Shown piece by piece: positions 1-8,280 of a stretch of 13,415 nt of DNA. Both the position numbers and the translations under genes were made by a program. The notes beneath the pieces were generated by a model. The model had not been told where the DNA came from. It made no database searches and saw only the letters and a program-made list of their open reading frames with translations. The number at the start of each line of letters is the position of its first letter. The stretch's first letter is position 1. The stretch is from Larix sibirica (taxonomy: Eukaryota; Streptophyta; Pinopsida; Pinales; Pinaceae): assembly GCA_004151065.3 (NCBI GenBank), contig NWUY0300002283.1:6800-20214 (forward strand), in the 5' to 3' direction.

Positions 1-660
1 TATCCTAAGTCTAGAATGGTATACGTGGTTTTTTAAATATTCCAACAATAGGTGGTAGTTCAATGTTTGAATTTCAGCGATATGACAGGCCATTGAGAAT
101 AGGCATTTGATGTATTTGATGGATGATTGGCTCTCTGAATAGTTTAATCGGCCTGAAATGCCATTTTTTTTTCTTTGTAGGTTGGTAAGCCAGATTAGCT
201 AAATGAGTTATGAGCTTTCAAGTACGAGTTTCTTTCTCTCCTTGTAGTTTTGCAAGCCGACAATAAAACGACTCTGATTCAAAACTATAACATACCTATA
301 CCTGCCCTTATTACTAGCCTCTCGTGTAGCTACAGCTCAGACTGAGACCAATACTCCAACTCCGAGTGCATACTCGACAACTGATTACCTTGCAAACCCT
401 TTGAAGCCCTAACCTGAACTTGAACCCGTATTAAATTTCGTGCTCTATTTTAGTAGACAAGCCATGAGAACTATTTGCGATCCATCTAAATAGGTCATTG
501 TGGATATAAATACCAGGGGTCCGGTGGCTTTTTTGGGTTTGCTGGCTAGCCAGGAAAATAACTAGTAGTCAATTGACAGGTCGAAGAAATAAAGAGCTGA
601 AGGATGTCAGATCGGCAACAAATGGCGTTTTCACTTGCTCAATGTTGTCGACCATGCTTA
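1..660. other. unassigned DNA with short exon-like stretches
   Basis: No recognisable gene. One plus-strand frame is open for 44 codons at 278-409, closed by TAA at 410-412, and contains the peptide TNTPTPSAYSTTDYLANP. It is preceded by a pyrimidine-rich stretch ending in tag near 247, which could be a splice acceptor. The same frame continues after the stop with more interruptions. I do not recognise the peptide. It may be a decayed exon or chance. Confidence 0.2.
505..512 (+). promoter_or_regulatory. TATA-box-like word TATAAATA
   Basis: A perfect TATAAATA lies in locally A+T-poorer sequence, followed by ggggtccggtgg. It matches the plant TATA consensus. No gene with a clear start can be attached to it, and such words occur by chance in A+T-rich DNA, so this is only a candidate. 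Confidence 0.15.
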
Positions 661-786
661 CTGTTATGTTCGTTGTGCTATGCAAGTGATCTCTATTGTT
701 TTGTTTTGTGATTGGCGTGTTATGCAAATTGAGCAGCGAGCGCTTTTGAGAGACACATCCCTAGGCAGGGATTCTTCAGTCAGTGA

Positions 787-897
787 TACCTGGTGCAATT
801 GGTGCAAAGAATGATACCAGAGGCATTGTGGGAAAGCATCATGACAAGCATTCACACTCAGCAAAAAATGGATGGTTGCTTTGTTTCATCTTGTTGA
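787..897 (+). pseudogene. short protein-like relic, unknown family
   Basis: The frame between the stop at 784-786 and the stop at 895-897 reads 36 codons, including VQLVQRMIPEALWESI and then an MTSIHTQQKMDG segment. The composition looks protein-like, but I do not recognise the family. A different frame just upstream reads RDTSLGRDSSVSDT, which would join only after a frameshift. It may be a decayed exon. The minus-strand frame over the same bases (864-664) looks like a shadow. Length alone does not rule out chance. Confidence 0.18.
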
Positions 898-941
898 GAA
901 CTTTCAAAAGACACTAGGTATGGCAATTCGCAATTCATGCT

Positions 942-1134
942 CAATTTTTCTTACAACTAGTTGCATTTTTCTTTTTTTTCTTTGTTGCTACATTTTTTTC
1001 CATGTCTTTGTCATCGCAACATATTTTATTTGTTATATTTACTTATTTTTCATAGTAAAATTTATTACCAGTGGCTTATGATTTTTAATTTTTCTTCTGA
1101 TATTTATTTATTAACTTTTTCACAGCGATTCTAA
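942..1134 (-). repeat. A-rich 3' end of the LINE remnant (T-rich on plus)
   Basis: The plus strand is strongly T-rich with runs of 7-9 T; the minus strand is therefore A-rich with AATAAA-like words (ttattta at 1104-1112 on plus). It begins immediately after the minus-strand stop codon of the LINE reading frame at 1137-1135. That position is where a LINE 3' untranslated region and poly(A) tail would lie. A plain low-complexity tract is the alternative. The open plus-strand frame through here (872-1081) is hydrophobic only because it is T-rich. Confidence 0.4.
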
Positions 1135-2230
1135 TTAGTGGTATGGATGTTTAGATAACTCCCTCACAACCTTGACTCCTATAGGAAAGTAATCCTCCCA
1201 AGATCCTTCTGGGTGTTTGCTAGCATAATCCCATCCTTGCTCACTAGTGTGGGGAATGCCATTGTCTCTTTGATTTGGCTCATTGTCTATGCCTTTATCT
1301 CTACAATGTGTGTTTTCTTCTCCATGATTTCATTCCTAATTGGGAGTAGATTCTCATCTTACCCTATTTCATCCCATTAAGATGATAGGGGTTCACGACG
1401 CCCTATTTTTCTTTAGCTCTAATATTGGATAACTCATCGTGATCTGATTGGATTTCCAGTTGTCATGGCTAACATCTTTACAATTAAAGGATTTTGGCAA
1501 TCTTCTTAACTATTCAACAAAGTTTATAGGCACCAAATAGTTTCTCTACCCTCCTCAAGTTACTCAAGTTTGGAAGCTTGAATCTTGGTTATGATGGGTT
1601 TCAGGTCATGAATTCCTAGAATCAGAGGTGCATTGATCCCCTTCTAAGCTGCCAAAATCTCTTCAACACTATTTGGGTTCTCCCCTATGTTTGGGACATA
1701 TGCAAACATTAGTTTGGCTTCATAGTTACTAATTTGTTGTCCTATACCTAATCTTCCAGGATTCCCTCTCAAGGCCCCATCAAAATTTAGCTTGAATAAA
1801 GTGGGATCAATGAGTTTTCATTTTGTATTGCTGGTATCTTTCAATTTCAATGGATTGGAGTGAGGTGTTAGGGCTTTAAGGGAGATACTCCAAGCTTTAC
1901 ATTATTTTCATCTAAAATCAATGTCCTTCTCCTCCCAATGTTTGGCTGATGTGGTTTAACTAATACCCTCGACAATCTTATAGCATAATTGTTTACTTTG
2001 AAAGTTTGGAATTCCACTCAATCCAAATGTTCCACAAAGAAAATCCAATGATAATGTACTTCCCAAGTTTAGTTCATGATTTTTTACTTGAAATCTCGTC
2101 TAGGGTAGTTTTGCAAGATTTTTTTAATATCGCTTGCATGCCTTATAGATCTTTTCATTTTGAGAAATACCATGTCCTGACAACTTTTAGCCACTTTTGG
2201 CCACACTACATTGGAGAAACAAATATTTTT
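1135..2230 (-). pseudogene. decayed LINE ORF2 3' part: linker, RNase H, C-terminal tail
   Basis: Read on the minus strand, this is the 3' portion of a plant non-LTR retrotransposon polyprotein. From high to low coordinate, LWNIWIEWNSK is encoded just below 2046; it resembles the LWxIWxxRN motif found between the zf-RVT and RNase H modules. The RNase H domain follows, with FDGALRGNPGRLGIG at about 1785-1741 (Asp codon 1781-1779), SVEEILAA carrying the expected Glu near 1664-1659, and SHDNWKSNQ with the expected His codon at 1467-1465. The last piece is an open frame of 64 codons from 1329 to the TAA at 1137-1135, containing GWDYASKHPEGSWEDYFP. Damage is clear: in-frame stops (for example TAG at 1646-1644), and these pieces lie in different frames, so there are several frameshifts. 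No reverse transcriptase domain is visible above 2230, which fits 5' truncation. The domain call rests on motif recognition; the exact clade is not determined. Confidence 0.72.
1390..1815 (-). other. RNase H (RVT_3-like) domain within the LINE relic
   Basis: This module would degrade RNA in RNA:DNA hybrids during retrotransposition. The motif DPTLFKLNFDGALRGNPG starts it and matches the KLNFDGA.RGNPG signature of plant RNase H-like domains. The NIGENPNSVEEILAA segment matches the usual NN.AE.xAL region. After a frameshift, DVSHDNWKSNQ corresponds to the SHVxREGNxxAD region. The usual REGN and AD residues are lost, so the domain cannot be functional. Confidence 0.68.
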
Positions 2231-2239
2231 CCAATGTTG

Positions 2240-2575
2240 TAGATGTAGATTGACACAATACTATTGCAAAATAGAATTTTGAGCTGAAATAACAATGATA
2301 GGAGTGAATCTTAATAACAAAACAAAGAGAGTAGAATCAAGAGTAGGGGCACTCAAAGTTATTATAATTGGAACTGGAACCGACCAAGTGTCAAGCTAAG
2401 GCTAGAATGGAACCAACTGGAAAATGGGTTGAAAACCTCGCTTCTTGTGTTAAAATACCGTGTGAGTTCATCTAGCCGAATGAAGGTCGGTCTAGCTTGG
2501 AATTGGTCTCAACAGGCCTGTTGATTCGGTTTGGGCTCTACAGTGGGTGAATCGATCAAATTGGTCTTCTTGGTT
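2240..2575. other. no gene or clear repeat seen
   Basis: I see no open frame of interest, splice pair or recognised motif. The stretch lies between the presumed 5' truncation of the LINE relic and the LTR. It contains a weak echo of LTR text (gtaggggcactcaaag near 2344, compared with ctaggggcacttgcac in the LTR), too short to claim a duplicated LTR. Confidence 0.3.
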
Positions 2576-2954
2576 TGATAACACTAGGGGCACTTGCACA
2601 CCCAAGAGTAGATTTCACCTTCAAATCCCACTGAGGAGAAAGACTTCTCCAAAATATACTCAAAAGACTAATATGATTTGATTGATTGATTGATATTACA
2701 AGTGAAGGGGAAGACCCCTATTTAGACAAGGGGTATTAAAGCCCTAAATTGTGGTCCAAGTTACACTTATGAGGGTAATTAAACTTTCATGTAGATCATT
2801 AATCTTAATCACACTAATTATCTACTTGAAGCCTTATCTAACAATATATGAAAGGACTAAAGACTAAAATATTATTAAAAAACCACGAGCTTACATACAA
2901 AATGGTTCATAGACAGATTTTCTCACACAAATAAAAATGTTTAGGTACACAACA
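2576..2954 (-). mobile_element. 3' LTR of a gypsy-like retrotransposon
   Basis: On the minus strand the segment starts TGTTGTGTACC next to a polypurine tract and ends ..AGTGTTATCA, giving TG..CA ends and a length of about 379 bp. A TATA-like word (TAAATAGGGG, plus 2715-2724) lies in the second half, where an LTR promoter would be expected. A (TGAT)n stretch follows. I did not find a second copy in the window, so this is the downstream LTR of a truncated element or a nearly solo LTR. The PPT-side boundary is well placed; the far boundary is a guess from the terminal CA. Confidence 0.55.
2679..2694. repeat. TGAT microsatellite
   Basis: Four tandem copies of a four-base unit (tgattgattgattgat) inside the LTR, with atatgatt preceding. 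It is a short simple repeat, probably arisen by slippage. Confidence 0.7.
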
Positions 2955-2970
2955 TGCCTTCCCCCTTGGG
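2955..2970 (-). other. polypurine tract (PPT) of the LTR element
   Basis: The minus strand reads CCCAAGGGGGAAGGCA directly before the LTR start TGTTG. A purine run abutting the 3' LTR is the plus-strand primer site of LTR retrotransposons. Just upstream, TTTGGAGACAAAGCTTCC resembles the conserved end of plant gypsy polyproteins, whose last residues commonly read like LRTNSFxEGE; here one frame reads LETKLPKGEG. Confidence 0.55.
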
Positions 2971-3167
2971 AAGCTTTGTCTCCAAAGCTTAAGTACCTTG
3001 GCAATAGCTTGGCGATGTGACTTCTTACTCTCAAGTTTCATTGGCCTTTGCTGTAATACAAGCATATGCACCCACTCAAATGGATAGAGACTTTGAGAGT
3101 GATTTTCTCTATTGAATTGGATGAACTCATTCCATATACTTTGTTTAAAATGGTCAAAAAATAAGGG
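2971..3167 (-). pseudogene. gypsy integrase C-terminal remnant
   Basis: One minus-strand frame is open from about 3167 through the PPT to a stop at 2909-2907, roughly 86 codons. It reads DHFKQSIWNEFIQFNRENHS, then QSLYPFEWVHMLVLQQRPMKL. This resembles the end of the Ty3/gypsy integrase core, where patterns such as W(D/E)..(L/I)...FxYN...HSSTG.SPFE.V.G..P are usual. The STG and G.xP residues have decayed, and the usual GPY/F or chromodomain tail is missing. The frame runs almost at once into the polyprotein-end-like text beside the PPT, so an internal deletion is likely. No Met start is expected because it is an internal piece of pol. Confidence 0.45.
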
Positions 3168-3230
3168 TTAAAGTATGGTTCAACGAAGGCGCTAGGAATT
3201 GTTTTAAGAAATATCATCCATACAAATGCA

Positions 3231-3290
3231 AAAGGCTAGTTGTGGTGATGGAGAGAAAAAGAAACAAAGGCTGGTTGTGGGGATGGCGAA
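3231..3290. repeat. imperfect 35-bp tandem duplication
   Basis: The word aaaggctagttgtggtgatgg at 3231 recurs as aaaggctggttgtggggatgg at 3266, with two differences in the first 21 bases, giving a period of 35 bp. The second copy is incomplete. It lies in gene-free sequence upstream, in minus-strand terms, of the integrase relic. Confidence 0.7.
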
Positions 3291-3299
3291 GTAAGAAGC

Positions 3300-3700
3300 T
3301 TTTTCTCTCCATGCCCCCAGTACTCTCTCGGAGTACAAAAATGAGGATGATTTGTCCCTAATCGTTAATTGAGGCACACAATGGTAGGGTAAGATTTAGT
3401 GGATTTTCTTACATTGTAGCATTGTCTAATTTAAAGTCACTCCCTAGCATGCTTTTACCACTGTAAGCAATGGTTTGTTAAATTCATAATGTGGTTAAAT
3501 TGCCTTTGTGTTTAAGACATTATGTAATCATTTTGATGTAATCTTTTTTTCAACCAAGAAAACTAGCAATATTCTTATAATAAAAATATATGAGTAAGTG
3601 TCCATACAATCCTCCACATGGAGATAGTCATAGTTTGACCGACATAAACCAAGGCGTACCGAGACTCAATCACCCAATATCCACAACATCCCGAAAAACC
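3300..3700. other. A+T-rich spacer, no gene seen
   Basis: No convincing coding frame. The minus-strand frame at 3763-3575 is built partly from the neighbouring tandem repeat. The text cttgtggtttgtcttattcc, read on minus from the repeat, faintly resembles the R/U5 part of copia-type LTRs, but no TG..CA ends, primer site or partner LTR could be placed. Confidence 0.25.
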
Positions 3701-3705
3701 AATAA

Positions 3706-3769
3706 AAACCATGGAATAAGACAAACCACAAGAGGAGAAACCATGGAATAAGACAAACCACAAGAGGAG
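3706..3769. repeat. perfect 32-bp tandem duplication
   Basis: Two identical 32-bp units lie head to tail at 3706-3737 and 3738-3769, each beginning aaaccatggaataag and ending cacaagaggag. Perfect identity in otherwise decayed DNA implies a young duplication, or an assembly error at the junction. Confidence 0.95.
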
Positions 3770-3859
3770 GCACAGCTCGCCAGTCTTATGGAAAAGGAGC
3801 CCATTTTGATCTTATCTATATACACAACATTGGAGGCTTCCTTATGGAGTAATCTATAT

Positions 3860-4215
3860 CCTTGACGATTTGCACCCAGGGCCCACCTTGGGGCTGTCAA
3901 GTGACTCTCACACTGTTTTCTCCCTATGGCAGCTGTCTAACTCCTCGTGTCTGCCTCCGGCCTCCAGCGAGTCCCCCACGTCGGTTATGTCAGCGAGGAA
4001 ACCACACGTTACCTCATGCAATAACTGCATGGATTTGGAGATCCATTTTTTGAACGTAGTTGCAAGATCGTGCTTCCCCCCTCATCTCGTTCTGCTCCCC
4101 TACGAACTCCTGTGTCCAGCGATCCACTGGGCCTGCACTCCAGCAATCGAGATCCTACTCTGGCACTCTCGTCCACCAATCCACTACATCGGCCACTAGT
4201 CCACCGTCCATCGAT
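3860..4215. other. GC-richer block with overlapping open frames, unassigned
   Basis: This stretch is visibly richer in G+C and CpG than its flanks (for example cgtcggttatgtcagcgagg). It is open on both strands: plus 3870-4199 (109 codons, Ser/Pro/Cys-rich) and minus 4293-4009 (94 codons). I recognise neither protein. High GC removes stop codons by itself, so the open frames are weak evidence. It could be the 5' part of an unrecognised gene, LTR or leader of a younger element, or an old CpG-rich promoter. On minus, a TATATA-like word (near 3815-3825) lies downstream. Confidence 0.3.
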
Positions 4216-4259
4216 GAGCAAGAAGTGAGTCTGCATACATGTAATTAACAGTACTCTTA

Positions 4260-5080
4260 ATATGACTAAAAACTGAGATTGTAGGGTGCTCATTTAATTA
4301 AAAAAAATGGCAATTTCCAACAACAACGGGAAAAGAGCCAATTTCTAATTGGAATAAAATTAATTCAAACTCGTGCAAGGCTTGACTCTGAATATCCTCT
4401 CTTTCATATTCTAAAGCCTCTCAAGTACAGAGATGCCATGGTCCATTGCTGTCGCACAAGTAGAAGCTAAAGTGTAACTTAGTATTTATATTTCTTTAGA
4501 GTGAATATACAGGTAGGTAGGCTTTGAAATTCCTATATAACATAATTGAAAAATAAATTATAGAATAACAAGCTATTTATTTCAATCATCATCATTTACC
4601 TATGGCATCCAAAAGCATTGTGTACTGCAAATTGTCATGCTAATGATCGAGAATTTATTCCAACTAATTTCAGTAACATAGAAAACATTTCAATATTCAA
4701 TATTTAAGACAATTCACAATGCAATTCTTTCCAATTACATAAATAATTTACAAAGCTTCTATATGGGTGACTCTCATGAGTTACTCACTTTAATAGTTAC
4801 AAATTATTAGGGAAACATCATGGCAGCGTGGTTGCGGTAATTGCAGTTTGGGACAATCGATCTTAGACATGGTTAATGACCTGCTACGTTCCACACCAAG
4901 AAGTTCTATAAACTTCCCTTAACCTTTCCATTTTCTCGAGCTTTGCACCCATTAACATGCAACGCCTTTAGTTATATCAAGGTGTCAACACTTGAGATCT
5001 CCTCTATGTTTTCACACTCACCAAAGAAAATAATTTCACGTTTTGGTAGACCACTCTGTTTTGGGAGACCACTTCCACTC
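4260..5080. other. A+T-rich spacer, no gene seen
   Basis: I see no recognised motif, no long open frame before 4943, and no repeat of note. A short plus frame at 4943-5308 is prolonged by the 67-bp duplication that follows and has no recognisable features. Confidence 0.35.
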
Positions 5081-5214
5081 ATACCAAGCATCACTTTGAA
5101 ATTTTCAAATTCATTTCATCTCAGAGGCTTGGTACAATCATCTGTTCATACCAAGCATCACTTTGAAATTTTCAAATTCATTTCATCTCAGAGGCTTGGT
5201 ACAATCATCTGTTC
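5081..5214. repeat. perfect 67-bp tandem duplication
   Basis: Two identical 67-bp units lie head to tail at 5081-5147 and 5148-5214, each starting ataccaagcatcactttg and ending acaatcatctgttc. Because 67 is not a multiple of three, the duplication puts the same peptide (FKFISSQRLG) into two frames, so it does not behave like a coding repeat. It is recent, or an assembly duplication. Confidence 0.96.
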
Positions 5215-6300
5215 ACTACTCAGGCACAATATTTCAACTGAATTTGGCCTTTATCTTGCAATTGCCTCAAGTAATGTACATCCACTTCAATGTGTTTACT
5301 TATATTGATGAATTGTATTCTTCGCCAGTTGAAACATGCTTTGATTATCACAAAAGAGAACAATAAAAATTCATTGTGTTGAACCATTATGCCAATAATC
5401 TTCTCATTCAAACTCCCTTGTGTGTTGCATACAACATGACTTTGTTACCGGATTTATGTTGAATAAATGAAACTTTCTCATACTGCAACTGTGTTGCAAC
5501 TTTCTCTCCTAATTCAACACAATCAAGGAAATGATCCGAAGGAGAGAGGCATATGTCAGGGTAAGAAACAGGAGAGGAAGTTTCCTCTTGGTTTAGGTGT
5601 TTTATCCAAGTTAAAGGTCATTTAGGGGCCATCTCATAGGATCCAATCATAATCGGACTTGTACTTTTTATGAAAATACAATGCTTATTTAACATCAATA
5701 GAATTTCTGATTTGGATTATCACTACTTCATTGTATACTATCTTTTCATATATGGTTTTAAGTTTTGAATCTGTGTGAATGTGCAGTTTTTGTATCATCT
5801 TTGGGTTTCTTGCTAAATTTGTCTAAGTTTTGCTATCTGATCGAAACCCTTGCCAAGTTTCTAAGTGCCCGACATTTTGTAGGGTATTGTGGCTGTGGAA
5901 CTTGATCCTCACTAGTGCTAGGGTATTGGTTGAGTCCTTTTGATGGTTTACAGAAAAACTCAATCTGGTCGAAAGGGCTTGGCCTCAAAGTTTAGAGGAA
6001 GTACACTAGTTAGGGTTTGAGGAGTTGAGATGCCAATGGAAGTTTGGCTCTATTCTATAATCCCTACTAGTGGGATCGAATAGATTGTAATCCTTACAAA
6101 GGGAGTGATTATGAACAACCCTCAATTGTCAATGAAGAGGGTGGCCATGAAGAGGAAATTCATAATTCATAATGAACTCCCTCTGCAGTGGGTTCCAATA
6201 TGATAACTTCCTACAAAGGGTGCTGCAACATTTCCACAATACAAGAGTTTTTCAAACTAAAGGCTCTCCAAATAAAAAGTCGAATTGACTAGATTGCTCA
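5215..6300. other. spacer, possibly LTR/leader of the gag relic
   Basis: No gene is recognised. The stretch lies 5' of the plus-strand gag-like relic, where an LTR and leader would be expected, and has LTR-like texture: an A+T-rich middle, then a section containing aaacccttgcc and agtgcccgac near 5840-5875. I could not place TG..CA ends, a tRNA primer-binding site or a second copy. The element boundary is therefore unknown. Confidence 0.2.
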
Positions 6301-7047
6301 TGATTGAGTGGCACAAGAGAAGGAAATGGAATATAAGCTTGACCAAGTTGAACAATGATCACAATAGTGTGTTGTTAATATTGCAGGTTTGAATATGAAG
6401 ATTTACCAAATATCAAAAAGAAGTAGAGATCGATCCTAATGGAAAACTGAAATCCCAATGGATATATTATTTCCTAGAAGTAAACTACTAGAGGTTTTGT
6501 TGGATGATATTAACCAAGAAGGCTAAGCATGAAACCGATAAACATATTGCAAACACCATAACGCATGCAATCATTTTTGGGATTTATGTTCGAATAATCT
6601 TAAAGAGTTGAAGAGTAAGCAAAATTTATATCAATGATGATAGTACCAAGTTCAAACATAACAAGGGAAACCAACCCCACTATTAGCCATGTTACAACTG
6701 ACCCATATAGTACAAGCTATGCAAATGGTTCCATTAATGCAAGCAATGGCGTTGACTAATTTGATCATATTGTCAGTGATTTGGTAGATGGGTCCCACCA
6801 AAGACAAGGTCAGAGAAAAAAGCTACTGTTTTATGAGTCGTAGCTTGGAACAAAAATACATGTTACACTACTGAAAAATAAGAAAGCTTCCATATATTTG
6901 TTTTAATACATATGGGGGCATAATGCACAAATTTGTATGTACAGTATGCCGAGGTTTAAAGCATGTATTATTTGTGGACCTAGTGATAATGAGACTAATG
7001 TTGGGGAAATACCCTTAAAGAACGATTTACTTGGATCTGTAACTTGA
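6301..7047 (+). pseudogene. decayed retroelement Gag with double CCHC knuckle
   Basis: The clearest part is 6895-7047, read in one frame. A first knuckle would be C-x2-C-x4-H-x4-C: the His (6919-6921) and last Cys (6934-6936) survive in WGHNAQIC, while the first Cys is Tyr (TAT, 6895) and the second is a stop (TAA, 6904). Nine residues later CIICGPSDNETNVG follows with exact spacing for a second knuckle: both first Cys remain (6964 and 6973), the His is Asn (6988) and the last Cys is Gly (7003). The frame ends at TGA 7045-7047. Tandem knuckles like this bind RNA in the nucleocapsid part of LTR-retrotransposon Gag. Upstream text to 6301 has no long open frame and is included only as probable decayed capsid; that limit is a guess. 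A cellular zinc-knuckle protein is the alternative. Confidence 0.42.
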
Positions 7048-7055
7048 TTTCCATT

Positions 7056-7379
7056 ATGGAACAAGAAGAGTCATCTAGTAGATTAGAGGAGCCTACGGAG
7101 ATACTTTCTCACATTGTTGGTAGACAACACTCAAAAGGGTTTGATAGAGATAACGGTAAGCAAATTGTTATTTATTTTGATGAAAAATTCGTCTTCGATT
7201 CTAGTGAACTCTTGAATACCAAGTTGCAAATGAAGTTGTTATATGACAGTAACCTCACAAACAAAAATCTCTTCATTTGGCATATTAGTAAGAGAGAAGG
7301 TTATGACACAAGAGAACTACTCACAAAACTCAAAATTCCTCATTTGCTAATTGAGACAATGTTTGACTCAAGGTTCTAG
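7056..7379 (+). CDS. unassigned 107-codon frame after the gag-like relic
   Basis: The first ATG is at 7056; a TTG-started reading from 7044 overlaps the gag-like stop but is unlikely in a eukaryote. The product is charged, begins MEQEESSSRLEEPTEI and contains FDRDNGKQIVIYFDEKFVFD. There is no signal peptide or membrane segment. I do not recognise a family, and the protease motif DTG or DSG is absent. Its position suggests the gag-pol linker of the same element in a shifted frame, preserved by chance. It could also be non-coding. Confidence 0.2.
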   Translation: MEQEESSSRLEEPTEILSHIVGRQHSKGFDRDNGKQIVIYFDEKFVFDSSELLNTKLQMKLLYDSNLTNKNLFIWHISKREGYDTRELLTKLKIPHLLIETMFDSRF

Positions 7380-8042
7380 CTTGATCATTGAAAGCTTTGG
7401 CGGTGGATACAAGCTTTCTTTAACAACTTTATGATATTTTGAAATTTAACTACAAAAATAAATATTCAATCCTTGACTGGAAATATTTCCAACTGGTTTG
7501 TATTAAGACATTGATCCCATGGTTTTAAGAGCATTGCTTAGAAAAGAATTCAAGGTCCAAGGATGCCATTGTTGAGCTAGTGAGCTAATAAATGGTGGTG
7601 GAAATAACTATGGACTTAAGGTAAAGTGCAGACTAGCGAGTTGATCGCTTAGTAATCCTAGTAGCCTAACTGCTTTGACCTCTTTGTCCTTTGAAATTCA
7701 TTCTTTCTCAATTTAGTAAAATGCTCCAAAGATTAATTTGTAAAGGAAAACTGGAGAAAGATGTGACCATTCACCTACCCACTCAGGATTCCATAAAGGA
7801 GGAGGAGGACCTATCTCAAAAAAAGAGAAAAGAGAATAGGTATAGCTTTGTTTGGCTATTGCACAATACCTAAATTCATTCACTCAATCCCTCAGTAGCT
7901 TAACAATGTTAGGAATGGCAGGTGGGATACAATCTAAGGTTTGGCACTAGGGTGAAAGCAAAGTTACTTTCTCATCCTATAGGGAATTTGAGTTATGAAT
8001 AGCTCAAATTAATTCAATGTAGGCATGAGAAAATTGGTGGCA
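7380..8042. other. no gene recognised
   Basis: If this were the pol region of the plus-strand element, protease and reverse transcriptase motifs (DTG, YxDD) should appear; I see none. A 60-codon plus frame at 7691-7873 with a lysine-rich end is unassigned and probably chance. Confidence 0.3.
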
Positions 8043-8250
8043 CCCTTTTACACTAAGGAAACCTTCTCCAATTTGAGTTTTGAAAGGTGTTTGAAAGTGG
8101 CCAAGCAATATGCTTTTCCATTGTGCGCCCTCATGATTTGATAGCTCAACTACGCCCCTTTTACACTAAGTTGAGCTTCTTCAACTTGAGTTTTGAAATT
8201 GGCCAAGCAATCTACTTTTCTATTGTGTGTCCTCATGATTTGATAACTCA
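8043..8250. repeat. imperfect tandem duplication, period about 113 bp
   Basis: The text from cccttttacactaag at 8043 to catgatttgatagctcaac near 8150 recurs from 8156 to about 8250 (cccttttacactaag, ttgagttttgaa, ggccaagcaat, catgatttgataactca). The copies differ by substitutions, and the first carries about a dozen extra bases, so the event is older than the perfect duplications. The plus frame 8087-8275 is open only because it spans both copies. Confidence 0.85.
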
Positions 8251-8280
8251 GATAGATCCAAAATTGAAGAGATGAAGAGT

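Noticed and set aside
872-1081. 69-codon hydrophobic plus frame resembling a membrane peptide
   Set aside because: It is produced by the T-rich tract (Phe, Leu, Ile codons), and the tract is better explained as the A-rich end of the minus-strand LINE.
2006-2242. 78-codon plus frame
   Set aside because: It is antisense to the LINE linker region; the minus strand has the recognisable motif.
3575-3900. copia-type LTR on the minus strand, from cttgtggtttgtcttattcc text
   Set aside because: The likeness is only to a few U5-like words. No TG..CA ends or partner LTR were found, and the strongest text is doubled by the local 32-bp duplication.
4140-4175. tRNA-Met primer-binding-site-like text on minus (tgccagagtaggatc)
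   Set aside because: Three mismatches in fifteen bases, and its position does not fit any LTR I could place.
4943-5308. 121-codon plus frame with an internal peptide repeat
   Set aside because: The length is created by the 67-bp duplication, and the repeated peptide occurs in two frames, so it does not look like a coding repeat.
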